A stretch of 8,612 bases of DNA from CAYUEQ01 sp964443805 (GCA_964443805.1 CAYUEQ010000040.1:1-8612); one strand, 5' to 3'. Shown: positions 1 to 7,199, counted from the first letter of the stretch. Numbers and translations are program-made. The notes: generated from the sequence alone by a model not told the origin.

Positions 1-74
1 TGGAGGTGCCTGACGGATTTGAACCGACGATCAGGGTGTTGCAGACCCACGCCTTACCACTTGGCTAAGGCACC
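1..74 (-). tRNA. tRNA-Cys (anticodon GCA)
   Basis: Read on the minus strand, the sequence folds as a 74-nt tRNA with encoded CCA. It has a perfect 7-bp acceptor stem (GGTGCCT/AGGCACC), a 3-bp D stem (GCC/GGC), the anticodon loop CTGCAAC with anticodon GCA, a 4-nt variable loop and a TTCAAAT T-loop. U73 as discriminator base is the usual identity element of tRNA-Cys. Two stem positions are non-canonical: U27-U43 in the anticodon stem and U50-U64 in the T stem. The gene ends at the window edge, so its terminator, or any further tRNAs of a cluster, lies outside. Confidence 0.95.
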
Positions 75-114
75 ACTAATTAATTATATGTAGTAATAAT
101 CAACTACTTGCTTT

Positions 115-143
115 ATTTTATATTAAATTAGATGTTTAGTCAA
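115..143 (-). promoter_or_regulatory. SigA-type promoter of tRNA-Cys
   Basis: On the minus strand there is a -35 element TTGACT (138-143), a 17-bp spacer and a -10 element TAAAAT (115-120). It lies about 40 nt before the mature tRNA 5' end, leaving a short leader to be trimmed by RNase P. The match and spacing are good for a housekeeping promoter. Confidence 0.7.
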
Positions 144-165
144 CCTTGATAAGAAAAAAATATAT

Positions 166-194
166 TTCAATAAATGCAAAATTAATAGTATAAT
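166..194 (+). promoter_or_regulatory. Possible promoter of the acyl-lipid operon
   Basis: A consensus -10 TATAAT at 189-194 lies 30 bases before the first start codon. With a 17-bp spacer the -35 would be TTCAAT (166-171), which matches the consensus only weakly. The position is right for driving the three-gene operon, but TATAAT arises easily by chance in sequence this AT-rich. Confidence 0.45.
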
Positions 195-223
195 ATAAAT
201 ATAGTTTATGAAAGGATTTTATA

Positions 224-1945
224 ATGAGAAACAATAAAAACAAATATGAATTACCGTGGTTTAAGCATTATGGAGATATACCTAAGACTATAGATATATA
301 CGAAGGAAGTGTTTCAGCATATGTTTTTGAACAAGCAAAAAAATATCCTGATTACTATGCTTATGAGTATTATGGTAAATTATGTACATATTCAGAGCTA
401 ACTAAAAGAATAGAAAAAACAGCTAGATCTTTAAAATTTTTAGGAATTACCAAAGATGACATAGTTACCATTTGTATGCCCAATACACCAGAAGGAGTTA
501 TTATGTTTTATGCAATCAACATGGTTGGTGCTATAGCTAATATGGTTCATCCTTTATCAGGAGAAAAAGAATTAGAATTTTATTTAAATTTATCAAAAAG
601 TAAAACGATTTTAGTATTAGATTTATTCTATGATAAATTAATGAATATTATTGATCATACATCAGTAAATAAAGTTATTGTTGCATCAGCTGCAGAAGAT
701 ATGGGAATTGTTAAGGCAACACTGTATAAAACTTTCAAAAAAAGACCACTAAAGAGAAAAAAGTTAGATCAAAGAGCTATATTATGGTCTGATTTTATTA
801 GTGATGGTGCTTATTATAAAGGTGAATATAAAGTTAAAAGAAAAAAAGAAGATCCAATGGCTATATTATATAGTGGTGGTACTACTGGGACACCTAAAGG
901 TGTATTATTATCAAATGAAAGTTTTAATAACATTGCTCAAGGCTCACCATATGTTAGAAAAGAAATTACTAAGGGAGATTCTTTACTTTCTATAATGCCT
1001 ATATTTCATAATTTTGGATTAGGTGTTTGTATTCATACACCACTTGCTAATGGGATGAAGTGTATTTTAATTCCAACGTTTAAAGCATCTGAATTTGGGA
1101 ATTTAATTAAAAAATATCGTCCTAATGCAGTGGGAGTTGTCCCAACTTTATTAGAATATTTAGCTCGAGAAAAAAGCTTTAATAATAATGATATGGCAAG
1201 TGTTAGATTACTATTATCTGGTGGTGATACAATAACTGAATCCCTACGTGTAAAAGTAGAAAAATTTGCAAGAGAACATGGTGCAAGTATTAAAGTAGAT
1301 GTCGGTTATGGCTTAACAGAAGCTGCACCAAGTTGTGTTACAATTAAAGAAGTACATAAACCTGGTTCAATTGGAATACCTTTTCCGAATGTTATTTATA
1401 AAATAGTTAAAATAGGTAGTACAGAAGAAGTGCCAGAAGGTGAAGATGGAGAAATTTGTATTTATGGACCTGTAGTAATGTTAGAATATTTAAATAACAA
1501 AAAAGAAACAGAAGAAATTAAAAAAACACATGCTGATGGAAAAGTTTGGTTACATACAGGTGATGTAGGATGTATAGAAGATGGTTTTGTGTATTTTAAA
1601 CAACGAATTAAAAGAATAATAATCTCAGGAGGATATAATATATATCCAACTTACATAGAAGACGTCTTAGATGCTCACCCTAAGATAGCTAGATCAGCTG
1701 TTATTGGAATTGATAATATAGTAAAAGGTCAGGTACCTAAAGCTTATATAGTATTAAAAGATGGAATTGAGCTGACTGATGAGTTAAAAAAAGAGATTAA
1801 GGTTTATTGTCGTAAAAATATCGCTAAATATTCTTTACCATATGACTATGAATTTCGTGATTCACTTCCATCAACAATGATTGGTAAAGTATCAGTAAAA
1901 GAATTAGAAGTTGAATTGAGGAAAAATAAAAGTGAAAAAAAATGA
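224..1945 (+). CDS. AMP-forming acyl-CoA/acyl-ACP synthetase-like protein
   Basis: A class I adenylate-forming enzyme of the ANL superfamily, expected to activate a carboxylic acid, most likely a fatty acid, with ATP to an acyl-adenylate and pass it to a thiol (CoA or ACP). All core motifs are visible: P-loop YSGGTTGTPKG (residues 216-226), GYGLTEA (361-367), TGD with the ribose-binding Asp (445-447), the hinge/GGYNIYP segment (461-475) and the C-terminal catalytic Lys of the IGK motif (K555). At 573 aa the length is normal and nothing is missing. A lysine-rich stretch lies around 169-182. The ATG at 224 has AAAGGA 7 bases upstream. The next gene overlaps it by 14 bases and is a PlsC acyltransferase, so a lipid substrate is favoured over an aryl acid or amino acid. 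The exact acyl chain and acceptor cannot be read from the sequence. Confidence 0.9.
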   Translation: MRNNKNKYELPWFKHYGDIPKTIDIYEGSVSAYVFEQAKKYPDYYAYEYYGKLCTYSELTKRIEKTARSLKFLGITKDDIVTICMPNTPEGVIMFYAINMVGAIANMVHPLSGEKELEFYLNLSKSKTILVLDLFYDKLMNIIDHTSVNKVIVASAAEDMGIVKATLYKTFKKRPLKRKKLDQRAILWSDFISDGAYYKGEYKVKRKKEDPMAILYSGGTTGTPKGVLLSNESFNNIAQGSPYVRKEITKGDSLLSIMPIFHNFGLGVCIHTPLANGMKCILIPTFKASEFGNLIKKYRPNAVGVVPTLLEYLAREKSFNNNDMASVRLLLSGGDTITESLRVKVEKFAREHGASIKVDVGYGLTEAAPSCVTIKEVHKPGSIGIPFPNVIYKIVKIGSTEEVPEGEDGEICIYGPVVMLEYLNNKKETEEIKKTHADGKVWLHTGDVGCIEDGFVYFKQRIKRIIISGGYNIYPTYIEDVLDAHPKIARSAVIGIDNIVKGQVPKAYIVLKDGIELTDELKKEIKVYCRKNIAKYSLPYDYEFRDSLPSTMIGKVSVKELEVELRKNKSEKK

Positions 1946-2522
1946 GTATCGTTGGATTACATTTTTTCGTTATACTTTAGGCATATTATTTAGATTAGTC
2001 TACTGGCCTAAATTAATTAATACTAAAGCTATACCTAAAGATGAATCTGTAGTTATATGTGGGAATCATTTACATCATTTTGACCCTATAATGGTATTGC
2101 TATCATCTAAAAGGCAAATTATATTTATGTCAAAACTTGAAAACGCATCTGGTTTCTTTGGATTTTTTTCTAAAAAAGTTGGCACAATTTTCGTTAAACG
2201 TGAAGATGAAAAAAGTAAAAAGTCTGCTAAAGAAAAATGTCATCAATTATTAGCTAATAATGGAGCTTTAGGAATATTTCCAGAAGGTACTAGAAATAAA
2301 ACTGATGAAAAATTACTACCGTTTCAATTTGGTGCAGTCTCATTTGCTAAAAAGAATAAATCTACTATTGTTCCATTTGCAATAAGAGGTGAATATAAAG
2401 CATTTAAAAAAGGTTTAGAAATAGAATTTGGTATCCCATTTAAAGTTAAAGATATGACTTTAGATGATGCTAATAAAAAGTTATACAACGATGTGTTAGA
2501 ATTATTAAATAAAAAAGATTAG
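1932..2522 (+). CDS. plsC: 1-acyl-sn-glycerol-3-phosphate acyltransferase (PlsC family)
   Basis: A lysophospholipid acyltransferase of the PlsC/LPLAT family, which moves an acyl group from acyl-CoA or acyl-ACP to the sn-2 position of a lysophospholipid at the inner membrane face. The family blocks are present in order: catalytic HX4D (H46 to D51, in NHLHHFD), the GTIFVKR block (84-90), FPEGTR (116-121) and IVPFAI (146-151). A hydrophobic N-terminus (about 10-25) suits membrane association. At 196 aa the length is typical. The start is GTG, the only plausible start in the frame, with GAGG 10 bases upstream inside the synthetase gene. The 14-base overlap implies translational coupling to the synthetase. 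The family is certain. Whether the acceptor is lysophosphatidate or another lysolipid is not, because genomes often hold several paralogues. Confidence 0.88.
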   Translation: MKKNEYRWITFFRYTLGILFRLVYWPKLINTKAIPKDESVVICGNHLHHFDPIMVLLSSKRQIIFMSKLENASGFFGFFSKKVGTIFVKREDEKSKKSAKEKCHQLLANNGALGIFPEGTRNKTDEKLLPFQFGAVSFAKKNKSTIVPFAIRGEYKAFKKGLEIEFGIPFKVKDMTLDDANKKLYNDVLELLNKKD

Positions 2523-2532
2523 GAGTGAAAGT

Positions 2533-3066
2533 ATGAAATATTGTGGTTCTTGCGGAGAAAAAATAATTGGAAAGGGTGTTTATTGTAATAAGTGTGGAGA
2601 AAAAACAAATAACAAGTCAAAAAACAAAATAAATAAAGAAGATATTACATCTAAAATAGAAGATATATTAGATACTAAAAACAGTACTAAATCATTTACT
2701 AAAAAAGATATTGAAAACAATAAAAAATTAGCAGTGCTATCTTATTTGAGTATTTTAGCTTTAATACCTTACTTTGCCCATCAAGATTCTAAATATGTAA
2801 AGTTTCATGCAAAACAAGGAATGAATTTGTTATTAGTTTGGATTATCTATTATATATTTTACAGATTAGTTAGTTCATTTAAAATTAATAGTAATTGTTT
2901 TTTTCAAGGAATAGTTAATTACTGTCAAGTAACTCCATGGTGGATATCATTTCCTTTAAATCTATTAGGGATTGCTATATTCGCTCTTGCACTTATTGGG
3001 ATAATAAATGTTATCCAAGGTAAAGCAAAAGAACTTCCGTTAATAGGTAATATTAAATTATTTTAA
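2533..3066 (+). CDS. Zinc-ribbon membrane protein, DUF4870/Tic20-like
   Basis: A 177-aa protein with an N-terminal zinc ribbon: C4-x2-C7 and C18-x2-C21, the common CGxCG/CNKCG layout. A charged, lysine-rich linker (about 25-65) follows, then a membrane domain with segments near 66-82, 96-114 and 138-161. The FHAKQGMNLL block (91-100) and the terminal IINVIQGKAKELPLIG (157-172) resemble the DUF4870/Tic20-like family, whose biochemical role is not established. The ATG at 2533 has AGGAG overlapping the stop codon of the acyltransferase, so it is the third gene of the same operon. Its place there suggests a membrane-related job, but this is only inference. The zinc ribbon should face the cytoplasm. 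Confidence 0.75.
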   Translation: MKYCGSCGEKIIGKGVYCNKCGEKTNNKSKNKINKEDITSKIEDILDTKNSTKSFTKKDIENNKKLAVLSYLSILALIPYFAHQDSKYVKFHAKQGMNLLLVWIIYYIFYRLVSSFKINSNCFFQGIVNYCQVTPWWISFPLNLLGIAIFALALIGIINVIQGKAKELPLIGNIKLF

Positions 3067-3093
3067 AAGAACTAATTTGACTTAGTTCTTTTT
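3065..3093. terminator. Shared terminator of convergent genes
   Basis: An 11-bp perfect stem, AAAAGAACTAA (3065-3075) with TTAGTTCTTTT (3082-3092), encloses a 6-nt loop. The stem is A-rich on the left and T-rich on the right, so both transcripts gain a U tail. It contains part of the stop codon of the zinc-ribbon gene and the whole stop codon (3072-3074, minus) of the facing membrane-protein gene, so one hairpin probably ends both. Confidence 0.85.
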
Positions 3094-4901
3094 ATTATGT
3101 CAATAAATATCGCAATTGAAACTGGTAATGCAAATATATAGGGCATTGCATATCTAAAGTAACTATTAACAGGAGAGGCTAAACAAACTAATACTAATGA
3201 AATAGTTGGTAATAAAAATATAATATATTTATAACATTTTCTATATAAAAATACTGCTAACATATACATATAAACCCAAACAGAAAAACCAATGTTAACA
3301 ATTAAACCTAGAATAGGTATATAAGGGAAAACCTCACCATAGCCACTTAGAACACTTCTTAATCCATCTAAATTATTATAACTATAATTAAATATCTCTT
3401 CTTGATTTAATCTTTTATCGTACTTGTGATATATATACCAGTTTGTTTTATTAGGATAATAATAACCATAAGTATTATTAATAAAAGATTGAATGTATGT
3501 ATTAGGATGCTTTTTAAGACCATTAAACCAAACTTTAAAATACTCAATTAGTTCTTTATTAGTAGTATGTTTATTAAACTTGTTTTTAACTGGATCAGAT
3601 ATTTCTGGTTTATAACGACTAGCTAAATCTTCAATACCTAATACATTATCTATTACTTTAATTTCATCTTGAGATAATGATTCTTTATTTTCTTTTACAT
3701 ATCTAGCAGTTTGTTGAAAAGGTATTGATAAAGCCTCTCTAATGCTGCCATCTGTTATTTTAAAATGGGGAAGTAAGATCTTTGTATAAGATTGATAAAG
3801 TGCTAGTGGAATAATTAAAATTATTAATACTTTAGCTATACTTTTTCTTTCAATTAATAATAAAAAAGGAAAAGAAAGTATGATGACATAAATACCATTA
3901 TTTCTCATCAACATAATAAGTAATAATAATACTATTAAACTAACTATCTTTGGTAAAGAATACATTTCTTCATTACTATTTTTAATTAAGTAATAAAAAC
4001 TAAAAATATAAACGATTATTAATGCTGAGAATATCACATCTTTAACTGCAGACATTGCATACAAAGGGAATACTGGCACTAATGCATATATAACTAATGA
4101 AATAATCCGTAAGTAATAGGGGCTTTTAAGTTTATTCATAAACTTTATTGTTAAAGCTAAACTACTTGCTAAAATTATTATTTGAATAACACTATAGATA
4201 AATAAACCAATATTAGTGGAATTAAATAAATTATGTCCAAGCTCTACACTACTACCTAATAAAATAGTATGAGCTACTGGATGATGATTAGTAATAGTAA
4301 CACTTTCATCTATAGAAACGGAATAATCCATATACTTAGTTTTAATCCCCATATATTGTTTTATTTGATAACTAGGATCAGGAGACAATATAGCTGGATA
4401 AAAAGCTATTATATAAGGTATCCAACATAAGATGATAATTACAAAACTTGTTCTAAAAGGTTTCTTATTTAAACAATATTTAATTTTTTTAGAGACTTTA
4501 ATATCTTTACTAATATTTTTATTAATAAAGTCATAACAGCTATGTAATAGCATAATAAAGAATGAAAATAATCCAATTAATTTAATAATTGAAAACAATA
4601 GATATAACTTAGATGAAAAAATTAAATCCCAACTATCAGTCAATTTGTATGAATAACCAAAGATAATAAATATAGAAAATAATAAAGATAAAATAATAAA
4701 ATAAACATTTATTTTTTTTGATCCCAAATAATATTTTTTATAAACAAAAAATATTGCTATAGCAAATAAAGACATAGTTAAAACATTCATATATGTTAAC
4801 GTATTAAAATTAATATTACTATTATAATTCACAGTAAAAGATAGTGAAGTCATAATAGCAAGCAAAAAAACAATGATTAATTTAATATATTTATTTTTCA
4901 T
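3072..4901 (-). CDS. Polytopic membrane protein, DUF6020-like
   Basis: A 609-aa integral membrane protein with roughly a dozen hydrophobic segments and an extracytoplasmic-looking soluble stretch near residues 380-490. Recognisable blocks resemble the DUF6020 family: YPAILSPDPSYQ (168-179) with an Asp after a membrane segment, NHHPVAH (205-211), SAVKD (284-288), MRNNGIY (332-338), KKHPNTYIQS and the late ASPVNSYFRYAMPY. An acidic residue in the first long loop plus many membrane spans recalls GT-C glycosyltransferases that use lipid-linked sugars, but this is inference and no reaction is known to me. An upstream ATG at 4931 exists. The start at 4901 is preferred because AGAGGA (4908-4913) lies 6 bases before it, whereas it would be inside the coding region of the longer form. 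No clear promoter is visible. The gene is monocistronic and converges on the lipid operon. Confidence 0.75.
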   Translation of the reverse strand: MKNKYIKLIIVFLLAIMTSLSFTVNYNSNINFNTLTYMNVLTMSLFAIAIFFVYKKYYLGSKKINVYFIILSLLFSIFIIFGYSYKLTDSWDLIFSSKLYLLFSIIKLIGLFSFFIMLLHSCYDFINKNISKDIKVSKKIKYCLNKKPFRTSFVIIILCWIPYIIAFYPAILSPDPSYQIKQYMGIKTKYMDYSVSIDESVTITNHHPVAHTILLGSSVELGHNLFNSTNIGLFIYSVIQIIILASSLALTIKFMNKLKSPYYLRIISLVIYALVPVFPLYAMSAVKDVIFSALIIVYIFSFYYLIKNSNEEMYSLPKIVSLIVLLLLIMLMRNNGIYVIILSFPFLLLIERKSIAKVLIILIIPLALYQSYTKILLPHFKITDGSIREALSIPFQQTARYVKENKESLSQDEIKVIDNVLGIEDLASRYKPEISDPVKNKFNKHTTNKELIEYFKVWFNGLKKHPNTYIQSFINNTYGYYYPNKTNWYIYHKYDKRLNQEEIFNYSYNNLDGLRSVLSGYGEVFPYIPILGLIVNIGFSVWVYMYMLAVFLYRKCYKYIIFLLPTISLVLVCLASPVNSYFRYAMPYIFALPVSIAIFIDIIKRTKSN

Positions 4902-4950
4902 ATTCATTCCTCTACAAATAGAATACATCAATTTTATTTATTAGTCTAAC

Positions 4951-4980
4951 AAAAAAAGAAGAAATTAATTATCTTCTTTT
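4951..4980 (-). terminator. Terminator of the superoxide reductase gene
   Basis: On the minus strand an 8-bp stem (AAAAGAAG at 4973-4980 read in reverse, with CTTCTTTT at 4954-4961) is followed by a run of T (4951-4957). The 11-nt loop holds the TAA stop codon, so the hairpin overlaps the last codons. This is a typical intrinsic terminator placed between this gene and the following membrane-protein gene. Confidence 0.8.
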
Positions 4981-5354
4981 CTAAACTCACTTTTCCACAA
5001 ACCATGGATGTTGCAATATTCATATATTTCTATTTTATCAAAGTCTTCATCAATAATAAATTTAGCAACTGGCGCTTCATTAGGGAACAATCTTTTAGTT
5101 TGTTTTTTATTATTATATTTAACGGTAATCCACTGAATGTAATGAGCATCAATCATTGGATGTTCAACACTACCAACTTTAACTGTTACTACATTATCTT
5201 TTATTTCTGCAACTGGAAGATGTTTCTCATTGCCTTCTTCAGTAACTTTTTCAGTTATTAATTCCATCGGCTCTCCACAACAAACTAATTGTCCGCCACC
5301 ATCTTCTATTAATTCCACAACATTTCCACAAATGTTACATTTAAAATTTTTCAT
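4965..5354 (-). CDS. dfx: Superoxide reductase (desulfoferrodoxin, two-iron class)
   Basis: Reduces superoxide to hydrogen peroxide in the cytoplasm without making oxygen, using electrons usually supplied by rubredoxin; typical of anaerobes. The 129-aa protein has both iron sites of the two-centre class. An N-terminal desulforedoxin-like FeS4 site is formed by C6, C9, C25 and C26. The catalytic Fe(His)4Cys site has H45, H65, H71, C114 and H117 (motifs EKHLPV, EHPM, AHYIQW, YCNIHG). E43 and K44 next to the first His match the conserved pair that guides substrate and protonation. Nothing is missing, so it should be active. The ATG at 5354 has a perfect AAGGAGG (5360-5366) 5 bases before it. It is monocistronic, with its own promoter and terminator, divergent from the anchored protein at 5447. 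No rubredoxin gene lies in the window. Confidence 0.96.
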   Translation of the reverse strand: MKNFKCNICGNVVELIEDGGGQLVCCGEPMELITEKVTEEGNEKHLPVAEIKDNVVTVKVGSVEHPMIDAHYIQWITVKYNNKKQTKRLFPNEAPVAKFIIDEDFDKIEIYEYCNIHGLWKSEFRKEDN

Positions 5355-5367
5355 TTGTACCTCCTTA

Positions 5368-5386
5368 TGATACTTTAATTATATCA
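5368..5386 (-). promoter_or_regulatory. Extended -10 promoter with operator-like dyad for superoxide reductase
   Basis: On the minus strand a consensus extended -10, TGATATAAT (5378-5386), lies just upstream of the ribosome binding site. No good -35 is seen, which an extended -10 can compensate. The same bases form a dyad, TGATA-N9-TATCA (5368-5386), covering the -10 and the likely start of transcription. That is where a repressor would block polymerase. The right-hand part partly resembles a PerR box (9 of 14 fixed positions by eye). Confidence 0.5.
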
Positions 5387-5446
5387 CTTATTAATTTCAT
5401 TTACTTAATTATTTTTTCATAGTAGAATACAATAAAGGAGCCATGA

Positions 5447-6187
5447 ATGAAAAATAAAACAAAAGTTATTATAGTTGTAATTTTTGCAAGTATTATTGGA
5501 TTATACTTTGGTTACAAAGCATTTAACTTAACCGAATACAACACTGATTCACTATTTAATAATAGTTACAAAGAGTTTTTAAAAGGACTTGATAATAAAG
5601 ACACAATTAAGATTAAAAAAGAATCTTATGATACTGAGGACTATATTGAACTAGAAAATATAAAATTTGTAAATAAATTTAAAGAATTTGAAAAAGATGA
5701 AACTTCGGAAGATTTTTTTAAATATTTTCTCTATAAAGATGAAGAGTTTATTGCATCATTTTGGGTTGGAGAAGATAATAATTACATTAGTTACTTTGTA
5801 ACAGATGTTGATATATATGGAGATCATAATTCAAACGGAGTTGTTAATTTAAAGAGTTTTTTCAAAAAAAATAAAATTAATACCGATGTTGATTTATTTA
5901 ATTATCTAAACAAAAACAAAGATTACAAAAACAATATTTTTACAAGTACTAAAAAAATGAAAGAAAATTATAGTATAAATCTTTTATCATCAATAATATT
6001 TCCAAGCATCGAAAGTTTTACTTTAATAGAAGGAGATTTAAATGGGTATATCTTAAACGTAAATGACAATATAAAAGAAGTAAGTATAATAGACAATGAT
6101 AAAAGATATATATTTACTTTTATAGGTGCAAAGTACTTTAACAAAAATGATATTAATGAAATATTAAATTCTATAGTTATAAATTAA
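5447..6187 (+). CDS. Membrane-anchored extracytoplasmic protein of unknown function
   Basis: I do not recognise a family. The 246-aa product starts with a short basic tail (KNKTK) and one hydrophobic segment (about 6-22) with no lipobox cysteine and no clear signal-peptidase site. It is therefore probably anchored by an uncleaved N-terminal helix with the rest outside the membrane. The remainder is hydrophilic, rich in Lys, Asn, Asp and aromatic residues, and has no cysteine, common in exported proteins of anaerobes. The C-terminal stretch (about 215-246) alternates like beta strands followed by a helix. The ATG at 5447 has AAAGGAG (5434-5440) 6 bases upstream; a closer ATG at 5443 is out of frame. 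It is divergent from the superoxide reductase gene and ends in its own terminator, so it is monocistronic. It is real on coding and signal grounds. Confidence 0.7.
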   Translation: MKNKTKVIIVVIFASIIGLYFGYKAFNLTEYNTDSLFNNSYKEFLKGLDNKDTIKIKKESYDTEDYIELENIKFVNKFKEFEKDETSEDFFKYFLYKDEEFIASFWVGEDNNYISYFVTDVDIYGDHNSNGVVNLKSFFKKNKINTDVDLFNYLNKNKDYKNNIFTSTKKMKENYSINLLSSIIFPSIESFTLIEGDLNGYILNVNDNIKEVSIIDNDKRYIFTFIGAKYFNKNDINEILNSIVIN

Positions 6188-6208
6188 TACCGTATAGGTA
6201 TTTTTTTT
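6186..6208 (+). terminator. Terminator after the anchored protein
   Basis: A 6-bp stem, AATACC (6186-6191) with GGTATT (6197-6202), and a 5-nt loop are followed by an unbroken T run to 6208. The stem begins in the TAA stop codon. It is short but in the expected place and has a strong U tail. Confidence 0.75.
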
Positions 6209-6253
6209 AAGATTATTAATAATATGTAATAAGCTTTATTTTAGGAGGAAAAA

Positions 6254-7153
6254 ATGTTAACAAAAGAAGAATTTATTAGATTTTCAATTGATATAAACTT
6301 GTTTTTTCAACGAATAATGAAAGAACACTTATTTTTTATTGAAACAAATTTACAACCAAAAGAAGTATCATTTATTGCAAGAGCTAGAGCCTTTAAACAT
6401 AGTTTTGAAGAACTTTTAACTGAAACAGTCCATTATGCTACAGGATTAGTTTCTCAAGCTACAATTAATTCAAATGAAATAGTAACACCATATACATTAA
6501 AAGCAGAAGAAATTAGTTCACTATTAACAGGTGCAGGAATTAATACAGAAATTACTAAAAATGAGTATAAACTAGCAGATAATAATAGACCATACAAAGA
6601 AATAATAGAAGATATAATAATGGATTTAAACCAAAGGTCTTTAATACTCACAGGAGAGGCAATAAAATTCCAGAAAGAATTACTTGCATTAAAGTCAGAA
6701 TGTAAAATAGCTATAACTATTTATGATGATATGTTAGATCACGATACTAAAGAAGCAGAATATTATTATGAAATATTAGAAAACTTATTAAATAAAACTA
6801 TCCCTCAAAAAACATTATGTGATGAATTAAATTTTTGGAATTATATTATGAAAGAACATGCACAGTTTATTGATGGGCTACTTGACCCCTCAGAACATAC
6901 CCTTAAAGAAACAGCAGAAACTATTGCCGAAAAATTTGAGGATTTAATTAAAGAATGTATTAATACAGCAGAAAATCAAATCATTCAAAATAGCTTAATG
7001 GAAACAGAAACGATTAAAGGTTTTAAACAAGCAGCAACAAAAGGTTTATTAAATTGTCAAGTAAAAGCATTAATATCACCATTACTAGCAGATCATGTAC
7101 TAAGAGAAGCAAATCACTATTTAAAACTGTTAAAGTTAAACCAAAACAAATAA
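6254..7153 (+). CDS. DUF2935 four-helix-bundle metalloprotein
   Basis: A 299-aa, largely alpha-helical cytoplasmic protein of the DUF2935 family. A Bacillus cereus family member has a known structure with ferritin-like helical bundles that bind metal; the physiological role is not settled. The sequence shows an internal duplication. FFQRIMKEH (17-25) recurs as FWNYIMKEH (194-202), and DHDTKEAEY (162-170) recurs as DHVLREANH (280-288). The Glu and His residues in these motifs (E24, H25, H163, E167; E201, H202, H281, E285, H288) are the likely metal ligands, one set per half. A start at 6254 is clear: AGGAGG sits 5 bases upstream. It has its own terminator and lies after a terminator, so it is monocistronic. 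Iron or oxidative-stress handling fits the nearby superoxide reductase, but this is inference. Confidence 0.85.
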   Translation: MLTKEEFIRFSIDINLFFQRIMKEHLFFIETNLQPKEVSFIARARAFKHSFEELLTETVHYATGLVSQATINSNEIVTPYTLKAEEISSLLTGAGINTEITKNEYKLADNNRPYKEIIEDIIMDLNQRSLILTGEAIKFQKELLALKSECKIAITIYDDMLDHDTKEAEYYYEILENLLNKTIPQKTLCDELNFWNYIMKEHAQFIDGLLDPSEHTLKETAETIAEKFEDLIKECINTAENQIIQNSLMETETIKGFKQAATKGLLNCQVKALISPLLADHVLREANHYLKLLKLNQNK

Positions 7154-7178
7154 AACGACAAAAGTCGTTTTTGTTTGG
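7152..7178 (+). terminator. Terminator after the DUF2935 gene
   Basis: An 8-bp stem, AAAACGAC (7152-7159) with GTCGTTTT (7164-7171), encloses an AAAA loop and continues into a T-rich tail. Flanking CCAAA/TTTGG bases (from 7141 and to 7178) could lengthen the stem with a bulge. It overlaps the stop codon of the gene and separates it from the ASCH unit. Confidence 0.82.
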
Positions 7179-7199
7179 TAATATATATAAGGAGTAGTT

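Noticed and set aside
801..995. 64-aa plus-strand reading frame inside the acyl synthetase gene
   Set aside because: It overlaps the conserved P-loop coding region in another frame, has low-complexity Lys/Leu composition and no ribosome binding site.
1943..1945. TGA as Trp (Mycoplasma-type code)
   Set aside because: TGA ends the synthetase where the next gene begins, and Trp is encoded by TGG in the clear genes.
4902..4931. N-terminal extension of the membrane protein (start at 4931)
   Set aside because: The ribosome binding site AGAGGA at 4908-4913 lies inside this extension and fits the ATG at 4901; the added residues do not look like a signal segment.
5004..5261. 85-aa plus-strand reading frame opposite the superoxide reductase gene
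   Set aside because: It is the antisense of a gene with every catalytic residue conserved; the Phe/Ile-rich translation is a shadow.
6454..6651. 65-aa minus-strand reading frame within the DUF2935 gene
   Set aside because: Antisense shadow with no ribosome binding site.
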